Of a DNA stretch of 22,027 nucleotides, positions 1 through 5,330 are shown in pieces. Position 1 is the first letter of the stretch; each line of letters starts with the position of its first letter. Source of the stretch: Chitinophagaceae bacterium (lineage in GTDB: Bacteria > Bacteroidota > Bacteroidia > Chitinophagales > Chitinophagaceae). Position numbers and translations under genes: made by a program. The notes under the pieces are model-generated. The model ran no database searches. It had not been told where the DNA came from and was given only the letters and a program-made list of their open reading frames with translations. The DNA is taken from the NCBI GenBank assembly GCA_021151685.1, contig JAGKWS010000067.1:1-22027 (forward strand), read 5' to 3'.

Positions 1-46
1 ACTTTCTCTGCAATAAAGTTATCTTATTGCTATAGTCTTTTTTCAT
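1..46 (-). CDS. start of an unidentified ORF, cut by the window edge
   Basis: An ATG on the minus strand at 46-44 opens a frame reading MKKDYSNKITLLQRK that is still open at position 1. It lies 82 bp downstream of the stop of the 156-aa gene on the same strand and has an A-rich upstream stretch, as is common for Bacteroidota starts. Only 15 codons are visible, so no family can be assigned. It could be the next small gene in the run of immunity-like genes, or a chance frame. Confidence 0.25.
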   Translation of the reverse strand, partial: MKKDYSNKITLLQRK

Positions 47-127
47 AAGTTTTTCTATTGTCCAGTGTAAGGTGACAAATTCCACATACCCCAAGCCCCC
101 TGTACAAGTCAAAATTACTTGCGCCCT

Positions 128-598
128 TTAGTTTTTCAAATTTAGATAGTAGAATTCCAAAACATATTCCTTGATCAATAGTTTGCAGAATTCACAATAT
201 CCATCCAATAAAATGATTAATTCAGTTTGATCAGTTTGAGATACAGCAATATTGGGAGAGGAAAATATTCGACTATAATCTAAATCATCTCCACTTACAC
301 CTCTATATATTTCAGCAGTTATATATGTAGTGTTTTCAGAAAATATATCAAATATCACGTCGAAGCCCTCACCTTTGCCTTTACCAAGGTTTTTAATAAA
401 AAAAAACTGAAGGATGATTTGATATGATCTTAGATAGCGGCTATTTTCCTCGATATAAATGTTATTATCCTCGTTTTTATATGTAGTCAATTTGACATCG
501 TCAACAATATTCATTTTGCTAATAAATTCTTGAATAGGAAATACTAAACAATCATTTATTTCCTTTATCGCTTTGTCGTGTAAGGTTTCTTTTTTCAT
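128..598 (-). CDS. hypothetical 156-aa acidic protein, possibly an orphan immunity protein
   Basis: This is a complete ATG-to-TAA frame of 156 aa with no signal peptide or membrane segment, so it is probably cytosolic. I cannot name its family. It has alternating hydrophobic and acidic stretches, a central AEIYRGVSGDD strand-turn segment, and a C-terminal aromatic helix containing GYCEFCKLLIKEYV. The start at 598 is the first ATG and is followed by Lys-Lys, usual for small cytosolic proteins here. Its size, acidity, AT-rich composition and position downstream of a toxin stub and a small lipoprotein on the same strand fit an immunity gene left behind at a polymorphic-toxin locus; that function is inferred. 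A run of nine A (398-406, + strand) encodes its Phe-Phe-Phe and could slip. Confidence 0.6.
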   Translation of the reverse strand: MKKETLHDKAIKEINDCLVFPIQEFISKMNIVDDVKLTTYKNEDNNIYIEENSRYLRSYQIILQFFFIKNLGKGKGEGFDVIFDIFSENTTYITAEIYRGVSGDDLDYSRIFSSPNIAVSQTDQTELIILLDGYCEFCKLLIKEYVLEFYYLNLKN

Positions 599-928
599 AA
601 TTAGGTCTTTTACACATGATAATTTAGCCGTGGATCATGGATATCACGAAGACGGGCATCTTGAGCTTGTCGTGAGCGGTCACGAATTTCAAATCGCTCG
701 CCAGTTCCCAATTAGTTCAAGGGTCCGTATACCTCATCTGTCCAAGTTTCCCACTTGGTCTCATTCTATGCAATCCTCACGCTTGCTATCCGAGATTTGC
801 TTCGTCAATCTGAAGATTGACAGCCAGAGGGACGTAGTCGGAGACTACGCCCAGCAGGGGTTGCAAGTCGAAATGACTTGCAACCAGTTTTGATGAAACT
901 GTAAACTTTTTTTGGGACGAGACATGTC
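599..928. other. intergenic stretch with palindromic repeat cluster A
   Basis: No gene can be supported in these 330 bp. Positions 742-885 contain at least four separate perfect or near-perfect hairpins (listed as repeat cluster A). Positions 610-711 hold a short open minus-strand frame (33 codons, ends LNYHV) that looks like the degraded end of something but is too short to call. The 60 bp before 598 presumably carry the promoter or leader of the 156-aa gene, but no clear Bacteroidota -7 element was found. Confidence 0.6.
742..885 (+). repeat. palindromic repeat cluster A (REP-like hairpins)
   Basis: Four hairpins can be read directly. CCAAGT/ACTTGG occupies 742-747 and 753-758. GTCAATCT/AGATTGAC occupies 804-811 and 814-821 with a 2-nt loop. 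CGTAGTC/GACTACG occupies 833-839 and 843-849 with loop GGA. GGTTGCAAGTC/GACTTGCAACC occupies 859-869 and 875-885 with a 5-nt loop. The second and third are separated by exactly 11 nt. The same two-hairpin module recurs, inverted, in cluster B at 1640-1686 with the same 11-nt spacing. The arrangement resembles REP/BIME-type extragenic palindromes; no transposase is visible. None of the stems is followed by a good T-run, so they are unlikely to be simple terminators. Confidence 0.65.
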
Positions 929-1327
929 TTAATTGTACACGTGAATTGATTTTTCGTCTAACTCTAATTTTTTCGGTACATTCAAAGCTTTTCGCACAGA
1001 GTCAAATTCCTTCTTTGTTAAGGGACCATATAGTGCGCCTTTTGCATTGAATCGTATCCAGTAACGAACATCTGATAGCTTTGTGTTTTTTTTAAACTCA
1101 AATGTCACCGTATCTGGGAGTTGCATAGCAATAATATAATCATCATCATAATCGTAATCACATATATTTGGCGGTATGTGTTTTCCTGGACACATAATCA
1201 TTCTCAGTTGATAAGATTCTGAAACGTACATACACCCTCCGCTTATATGTTCATGACTGTCTTGAAAACAACCGCACAACATTATGAAGAAAGCTATAGA
1301 AAATGAAACGACATAAAAACGATGCAT
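929..1327 (-). CDS. small lipoprotein, probable immunity protein (DUF3997-like)
   Basis: This 132-aa protein has an N-terminal hydrophobic segment ending in the lipobox LCGC, so Cys20 is the predicted lipidated residue after signal peptidase II cleavage; the protein should sit on the periplasmic face of a membrane. The mature part contains an acidic YDYDDDYIIAMQ segment and a C-terminal GPLTKKEFDSVRKALNVP stretch. I recall that combination in DUF3997-type lipoproteins, but this is recollection and not a search. The start codon at 1327 lies 28 bp after the stop of the toxin stub (1356-1619) on the same strand, the usual toxin-immunity gene order. A lipidated antidote would suggest a toxin acting in, or entering through, the cell envelope. 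Function is inferred from context. Confidence 0.65.
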   Translation of the reverse strand: MHRFYVVSFSIAFFIMLCGCFQDSHEHISGGCMYVSESYQLRMIMCPGKHIPPNICDYDYDDDYIIAMQLPDTVTFEFKKNTKLSDVRYWIRFNAKGALYGPLTKKEFDSVRKALNVPKKLELDEKSIHVYN

Positions 1328-1355
1328 GTCAATTTTTGTATTTATAATTTTAGAA

Positions 1356-1619
1356 CTATCTGGGTGGCATAGGTTGGTATTCTAATAACAAAGGTACTCT
1401 TTCGTATGAGTTTTTTGTGCTATCAAATTTGTCCATGTTAATGTAAAAGGGTTTTCCTTCACCATGTACCCAGATTCCAATAGCAGTTTCAATATTTCTA
1501 AAAATATTTTTTGGGGGTAGCCAAGGCTTTATATCGAAATTATATTCATCACCCGCCATGTATATACTCCCTTTGGAACTATACATAGTCACTTGGCCGT
1601 ATACCAAACCAGTATTCAA
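1356..1619 (-). pseudogene. C-terminal stub of a polymorphic (Rhs-type) toxin
   Basis: This frame of about 87 codons has no credible start. The first start-like codon is TTG at 1619; the frame stays open upstream to 1652 and meets a TAG at 1655-1653, inside the first palindrome of cluster B. The sequence has the look of a toxin C-terminus as found on Bacteroidota Rhs-like proteins: a strand-rich VYGQVTMYSSKGSIYM start, YNFDIKPW, then a conserved-looking RNIETAIGIWVHGEGKPFYI block. I read it as the end of a larger toxin gene whose body has been lost, leaving its tail next to its probable immunity gene (929-1327). It could instead be a small standalone protein, but the absence of an ATG argues against that. 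Confidence 0.5.
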
Positions 1620-1639
1620 AGAATTACCCCTATGATTGG

Positions 1640-1773
1640 CGTAGTGTCCACACTACGTCAAAGAGGCGGCCAATCTTCAGATTGGCGACATTCAACCACT
1701 CTGCATAGAACCACCTGAATACCACCTGGTCCAATTCCCGTTTGGTCTCACTATTAGCAAGCAAGACGCTTGC
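1640..1773 (-). repeat. palindromic repeat cluster B, inverted copy of the cluster A module
   Basis: CGTAGTG/CACTACG occupies 1640-1646 and 1651-1657. GCCAATCT/AGATTGGC occupies 1669-1676 and 1679-1686. The two are 11 nt apart, as in cluster A but on the opposite strand. A third element, 1741-1773, resembles 753-775 of cluster A in the same orientation: TTGGTCTCA is shared, and CGCTTGC follows in both, here as part of the hairpin GCAAG/CTTGC at 1761-1773. The cluster fills the gap between the toxin stub and the comM stop codon. Substitutions in the shared stems preserve pairing (see findings). Confidence 0.65.
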
Positions 1774-1785
1774 CAACCACACACA

Positions 1786-2006
1786 TTACCCGCCCCATCC
1801 TTCTCTATCCAAACTCCGGTATTGTATGGCTTCGGCAAGGTGTTCGGGTTTTATGTCTTCGCTGGCAGCGAGGTCGGCAATAGTGCGGCTCACTTTTAGT
1901 ATGCGGTCGTAGGCGCGGGCACTCAGGTTCAGGCGGTCCATGGCGGTTTTCAGCAGGGTTTGCCCAATGGTATTGATGACGCAAATATCTTTCAGCAGCT
2001 TGCTGC
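1786..2006. repeat. left copy of the comM 3'-end direct repeat
   Basis: These 221 bases match 21807-22027 with four mismatches and no gaps, in direct orientation and exactly 20,021 bp apart. The homology begins precisely at the first base of the comM stop codon in both copies; the preceding bases do not match. The true repeat probably runs to about 2272, but the right copy is cut by the window edge. By direct reading all four differences fall on third codon positions and are silent. Confidence 0.93.
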
Positions 2007-2272
2007 CCATTTGTGCATTGGCATACACCCCCGCATGGCCTTCAAAACGTTTGGTTTGTATCTCGCGGGCCCGTATTACCCTGTCGCGCACATCGGTGCT
2101 GTTTTCGCTCATACGGGCCGATGACAGCTCGCTGAACGGTACAGGTGTCACCTCTACATGCAGGTCTATAAGGTCCAGCAATGGTCCGCTTATCTTGTTC
2201 AGGTATCGCTGCACCATTACCGGGCTGCAGCTGCATTCTTTTTCGGGATGGTTGAAGTAGCCGCAGGGGCAT
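1786..2272 (-). pseudogene. comM: 3' end of comM/yifB (Mg-chelatase-like AAA+ ATPase), detached fragment
   Basis: The frame encodes the C-terminal third of a YifB/ComM-family protein: CPCGYFNHPEKECSCSP (the cysteine-rich zinc-finger-like insert), MVQRYLNKISGPLLD, the RVIRAREIQ helix, AYDRILKVSRTIADLA (the sensor 2/arginine-finger region) and the family-typical end EHLAEAIQYRSLDREGWGG. Full-length family members are about 500 aa, so only about 160 residues remain. Walker A and B are absent. Similarity stops at the first Cys of CPCGY (about 2269-2272): the expected Met-Asn-Pro is replaced by unrelated codons running into the XRE gene region on the other strand. The same 3' end occurs again at 21807-22027. 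The fragment is presumably non-functional, although an ORF of 177 codons happens to remain open to 2319. Confidence 0.88.
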
Positions 2273-2279
2273 ACCTGCG

Positions 2280-2714
2280 TTGGCTTTTTTCGGAGTTGAT
2301 ACATCGGCAAAGCTACCATCGAAAATGATTGAAAATCCGCAAACTATAGGCGATCATCTGCATAATCGTCAACTAAAGCTAAAGATAAGTCAAAATGAAA
2401 TGGCCAGACGTATTGGTGTACAACCCGAGAGCATCATCAATTGGATACTCGGTAGGATGCAGCCTCGAATCTCTGTCTGTCCTAAAATCATTGAGTTCCT
2501 GGGTTACAACCCATTCACTGCCGATACCAGTACGTTGGGTGGGAGGATAAAAATGTATCGCATACAACATGGACTGTCTCAGAAATGCCTCGCAGCCTTA
2601 TCTGGACTTGACGAAATCAGCATCTGCCAATGGGAGAAAAATGATAAAACCCCTTTGCCCAATAAACTAAAAAAGCTTGAAAAAATAGTAAACAGTCAGG
2701 AGCATTCTTTTTGA
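2280..2714 (+). CDS. XRE-family regulator with two helix-turn-helix domains
   Basis: The protein holds two Cro/C1-type HTH motifs in tandem. The first spans roughly residues 26-72 (TIGDHLHNRQLKLKISQNEM, then ARRIGVQPESIINWILGR, then PKIIEFLGYNPF). The second spans about 86-137 (GGRIKMYRIQHGLSQKCLA, then SGLDEISICQWEKN). It is probably a DNA-binding transcriptional regulator; its target is unknown. The start is uncertain: 2280 is a TTG almost at the comM junction, and the first ATG is at 2325 (MIENPQTIGDH). Related proteins usually carry extra N-terminal residues including a LPxx(Y)P-like lead, which partly resembles the KLPSKMIENP stretch encoded before and around the ATG. The gene may therefore have lost its original 5' end at the junction. 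It converges with the response regulator gene. Confidence 0.72.
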   Translation: MAFFGVDTSAKLPSKMIENPQTIGDHLHNRQLKLKISQNEMARRIGVQPESIINWILGRMQPRISVCPKIIEFLGYNPFTADTSTLGGRIKMYRIQHGLSQKCLAALSGLDEISICQWEKNDKTPLPNKLKKLEKIVNSQEHSF

Positions 2715-2724
2715 ATGCTTCTTT
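2701..2724 (+). terminator. intrinsic-type terminator overlapping the end of the XRE gene
   Basis: AGCATTC (2701-2707) pairs perfectly with GAATGCT (2713-2719) across a TTTTT loop, and the stem is followed by TCTTTT. The XRE stop codon TGA (2712-2714) lies at the start of the right arm, so the last codons form part of the hairpin. The stem is short and AT-rich, hence moderate confidence. Confidence 0.5.
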
Positions 2725-2800
2725 TAATTAAAATATAATATATGTGTAGCAGTCAGGTGTTTCTATAGCTCAGCGTCAATGAATTGTATACACAACCAAA

Positions 2801-3454
2801 CTAATCTTGTAAAGGCACAATTCCGTTTCTGATTGCATATACAACAAGCCCGGTACGCGAGCGGATGTTTAGCTTGCTCAGAAGGGTATCGCGGTATGCT
2901 TCTACTGTTCGTTGACTCAAGAACATTTTTTCACCAATTTCTTTGTATGTGTATTCCTCACAGCAATACTCCAGAAATTGCATTTCCTGATTATTAAGAA
3001 TGGTTTTATTATTACTAAGGGTGCTGATGCAGCTATGGCCATGTACATTATTGGGTATATACACTTCATTTTTGTATACCTTTTGGATGGCCAATTGCAA
3101 TTCCTGTATGCTGCTGTTTTTACAAACGTATCCCTGCCCACCGTACTTAAATACTGTCTTTGCTACAGATGCACCTTGCAGCGATGTAACAATGATGAAG
3201 CGAATAAATTGCCATTTATTACTCAATTGTTGCAACACTCGCCAACCATTTTCTTTGGGCATACTCACATCTATAATGCATACATCCGGAAGTATTTTGG
3301 CATGTTCCAGTTTTTCAGAAAGGTCTTTGCCATCATTGGCCTGTAAAACCACTTCAATGTCTTTGGTATGTTCAATTGTTTCAGTAATAGCCTGACGAAA
3401 CATTACATGACTGTCGGCTATCGCAATGCGAATAGGTGTTTTAGATCGGTTCAT
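2801..3454 (-). CDS. NarL/LuxR-type response regulator
   Basis: This 217-aa two-domain regulator starts at ATG 3454 (MNRSKTPIRIAIADSH). The frame stays open to 3505, but the extra 17 residues are not like the family start. The receiver domain covers residues ~7-125, with Asp62 in CIIDVSMP as the expected phosphorylation site, the Thr of IIVTS and the Lys of YVCKN as the usual switch residues. A LuxR-type HTH covers residues ~150-215 (YTYKEIGEKMFLSQRTVEAY, KLNIRSRTGLVVYA). One oddity is that the acidic pair that binds Mg2+, normally Asp-Asp, reads Asp14-Ser15. No sensor kinase is in the window, so its partner lies elsewhere. It sits between the comM junction and the Tc operon on the operon's strand and might control it; that is inference. 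Confidence 0.9.
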   Translation of the reverse strand: MNRSKTPIRIAIADSHVMFRQAITETIEHTKDIEVVLQANDGKDLSEKLEHAKILPDVCIIDVSMPKENGWRVLQQLSNKWQFIRFIIVTSLQGASVAKTVFKYGGQGYVCKNSSIQELQLAIQKVYKNEVYIPNNVHGHSCISTLSNNKTILNNQEMQFLEYCCEEYTYKEIGEKMFLSQRTVEAYRDTLLSKLNIRSRTGLVVYAIRNGIVPLQD

Positions 3455-3553
3455 AATAATGAGGTAGTATTTGAAATATGGGTACACTCTAAAGTACGAA
3501 ACCATGCCGAGACCGCAGTGTGTGAATTGTTTATTTTACGTTAAACTATACAG

Positions 3554-3561
3554 CAAAAGTA
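3554..3561 (-). promoter_or_regulatory. candidate Bacteroidota -7 promoter element for the response regulator
   Basis: On the minus strand the sequence reads TACTTTTG, an exact match to the Bacteroidota housekeeping -7 consensus TAnnTTTG. A TTG lies 15 nt upstream, shorter than the usual distance to a -33 element. The element sits 100 bp before the ATG at 3454, leaving a leader of about 90 nt. Confidence 0.4.
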
Positions 3562-3714
3562 TAGGTAACTGTACGGCAAGCAGGGGGCTATAGCTGTTAC
3601 CACTCTCCCTAATGCATTGCAGGTTATGGAAGCATGGAGAAGGCTTCTATATTAAGTACAGGCGATGCAGACTAATTGACATTGAGGATAAGGGGGGCAG
3701 TTGGCTGTATTATA

Positions 3715-3761
3715 TAATGGAATATTTGGTGGAGATTTTGTCTCCGCCAAACATTCCATTA
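3715..3761. repeat. long imperfect palindrome with 21-nt arms
   Basis: The left arm 3715-3735 and right arm 3741-3761 pair at 19 of 21 positions around the 5-nt loop TTTTG. The core reads GGTGGAGA-TTTTG-TCTCCGCC. Neither strand has a T-run after the stem, so it is not an obvious terminator. It resembles the REP-like or small non-autonomous element type of the other palindromes in this window but shares no sequence with clusters A and B. Confidence 0.65.
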
Positions 3762-3862
3762 AAATTATCGCATTCTACGACAAACAGGGCACAATTCGAA
3801 AAGATATGTGCCACTTAAGGTACACAAATTTTACGGCCAGTTTCTTAGTGGCTGATTTATTA

Positions 3863-3893
3863 GGCCCGAGAGCGCTACGCTAACTCTCGAGCC
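3863..3893 (-). repeat. palindrome 20 bp after the immunity gene (possible operon end)
   Basis: GGCCCGAGAG (3863-3872) and CTCTCGAGCC (3884-3893) pair with one mismatch. The loop contains a further AGCG/CGCT complement. On the minus strand it begins 20 bp after the stop codon of the last operon gene, where a terminator would be expected, but the stem is followed by TAATAAAT, not a T-run. It could stabilise the mRNA 3' end, act as a weak terminator, or be another extragenic palindrome. Confidence 0.45.
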
Positions 3894-3912
3894 AATATAA
3901 TACGCCTACGTT

Positions 3913-4365
3913 CTACAACAAATCTTCATATGCTGCCAGCATTTTGTTCAGCAAAACATAAGTATCTGTACCTTCATTAATATTGTTCGTGTCATCAAGA
4001 TAATCCTTCACGAATCTGGCTTCGAATTCACTATTAATTTTCCCACGACCAATTATCAAAATAATAGTACGACTGTTATCCTTTTCAATTGTCAAACCAT
4101 ATTTCCCCAATAAGAATAGATTCAACTCATTAAAATCCGCTGGTTTTAAGGCTTCTTTCGCAATACTCCTTAAATCTCTTGTGCTCTCCCTAAATCCAAG
4201 CAATATTTGTCTATTGTTCGCAATAGGAAACCTTTGAATTGATCCTATCGCCATTTCTTGGACTTGCTTTAATTCTGGTGCTTTCGCACCGATAAAACCC
4301 CATACGTCTAAAGCCCAATTTTTTAGTTTTTCTATTTCAGGCAAGTAATTTTTTTTTTCTTTCAT
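3913..4365 (-). CDS. probable immunity protein for the Tc nuclease tip
   Basis: The gene encodes 150 aa with no signal peptide and no membrane segment, so it should be cytosolic. The sequence suggests an alpha/beta fold: an N-terminal helical part (EIEKLKNWALDVWGFIGAK), a central helical SIQRFPIANNRQILLGFRES stretch, and a TIILIIGRG strand. I do not recognise the family. Its ATG (4365-4363) is 2 bp after the TAA of the TcB-TcC gene (4370-4368), so the two should be translationally coupled. Position, size and coupling are those of an antidote to the nuclease tip encoded immediately upstream. Composition is AT-rich like the tip and unlike the body of the TcB-TcC gene, suggesting that tip and antidote arrived together. 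A run of ten A (minus strand, 4358-4349) lies seven bases after the start codon. Confidence 0.7.
   Translation of the reverse strand: MKEKKNYLPEIEKLKNWALDVWGFIGAKAPELKQVQEMAIGSIQRFPIANNRQILLGFRESTRDLRSIAKEALKPADFNELNLFLLGKYGLTIEKDNSRTIILIIGRGKINSEFEARFVKDYLDDTNNINEGTDTYVLLNKMLAAYEDLL
4349..4358 (-). repeat. poly-A tract at the start of the immunity gene
   Basis: Ten consecutive A on the coding strand follow ATGAAAG and encode part of Met-Lys-Glu-Lys-Lys-Asn. A one-base slip would destroy the 150-aa frame. No other ATG is seen near enough to rescue it. Confidence 0.7.
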
Positions 4366-4367
4366 GT

Positions 4368-5330
4368 TTAATATGTTGGAATATATCCCGTAAATGTATG
4401 AATTTCTTCATGAAACTCCCTGTTAGAAGCTTTATGATAATCATGGCCCATTAAGTTAAACCGAGAAACACCTCGAATTTTATTTGCAACTTTCGGACTG
4501 CCGACACCACCAAAATAATCAATTAATTGTTGTTCTCTACCTCTTATCGCCATATATCCAAGCGGACCATAAGCTATCCTATCTATTTCAGGTTTACTAA
4601 ATCCAAATCTAGGTTTTCCGGAATACCGCCATGCAGCCAACTGCTCAGGCGTACCGTGGCCACTGGTTCTTCCGACATACACCATTCCTTCTAATATACC
4701 TTGACCATACATTATGTATGTCACATGTGTTTTGGTTAGTTGATCTGCTGCTAACCCGGCTACTAATATGCCAGCAGCAATGGCTTTTCCCGCAGGTAGT
4801 GGGCCATCGCTGGCAGCAACTAACACAGCAGTACCAGCGGCTTGCTTGGTATTAGATCCTACCCCCACATCGGAATCGTCGTTCCACCAATCTACAATAT
4901 CATCCCACAATTCCTTCCACCAAGGCTTTGGAGCAGGCTTTCCATGTGCCGTTCTTGTTCCCCCTTGAGCTGCGTAGAAACCGTCTGGCAGAGGTCCACC
5001 ATCACCTCCGCTATCATCATCATCGGATTTTGTAGCATCACTTTGACCAGTATTATTACCGTTACCTGTTTCTGAATGTGTAGGTCTTGTACTGGAATTC
5101 TCTTTACTTTTTTTTCTGGTGGTACTATCAGCTATTTTTGCTTTTCTTGCTGGCTTTTTTGCTTTAGGTATTGGACCATTATATGCTCCCCAGCCATATG
5201 ACCATGCCGTGCGTTTGTTATTGAAATAAATATCATATCGTCCCCATATGAATACTTGCCCATAATTTGTTTTTAGAAATTTATAACGACCTCTGTTGAA
5301 CCGTTTCCACCCTTTTGGCCATGCTTTCAT
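4368..5330 (-). other. variable toxin-tip segment of the TcB-TcC gene
   Basis: This is the part of the gene after the Rhs core (codons 2139-2458). It is visibly more AT-rich than the preceding Rhs region, especially toward the 3' end. The last ~115 codons carry the URI/GIY-YIG-like signature: two short strands ending YIMYG and VYVGR, then a helix with GREQQ, then an Asn-containing NKIRGVS element. The His or Tyr that many GIY-YIG nucleases carry in the helix after the second strand is not evident (AAWRYSGKPRFGF). I recall closely similar tips on Rhs proteins of Bacteroidota. Predicted activity is nucleic-acid cleavage in the target cytosol; this is inferred from motifs. Confidence 0.6.

Larger units (their letters stand above)
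3455..3912. other. intergenic stretch between the response regulator and the Tc operon
   Basis: No gene is supported in these 458 bp. The part next to 3454 is the leader of the response regulator, with a -7-like element at 3554-3561. Positions 3715-3761 and 3863-3893 hold two palindromes (separate entries). A further weak hairpin, GGCACA/TGTGCC, lies around 3787-3811. Short open frames on the + strand here (3612-3883) overlap one another, share no recognisable domains and run through the palindromes, so they were left out. Confidence 0.55.

Noticed and set aside
610..711. 33-codon minus-strand frame ending LNYHV, looking like a degraded protein tail
   Set aside because: Too short, no start codon, preceded by a stop; it could equally be part of the repeat element.
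573..893. 106-codon + strand open frame over palindrome cluster A
   Set aside because: It overlaps the start of the 156-aa gene and runs through four hairpins; no recognisable domain and unnatural composition.
2280..2319. Extension of the comM fragment frame to an ATG at 2319 (MVALPMYQLRKK)
   Set aside because: Residues before CPCGY do not match the YifB family and lie antisense to the XRE gene; the extension is a by-product of the junction.
2912..3395. Overlapping + strand frames of 131 and 144 codons opposite the response regulator
   Set aside because: Shadows of the regulator gene; no domains of their own.
3612..3883. Two short + strand frames between the regulator and the immunity gene
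   Set aside because: They overlap each other in different frames, cross both palindromes and show no family features.
3863..3893. Calling the palindrome after the immunity gene a Rho-independent terminator
   Set aside because: The stem is good but the following bases lack a T-run on either strand, so it is listed only as a palindrome.
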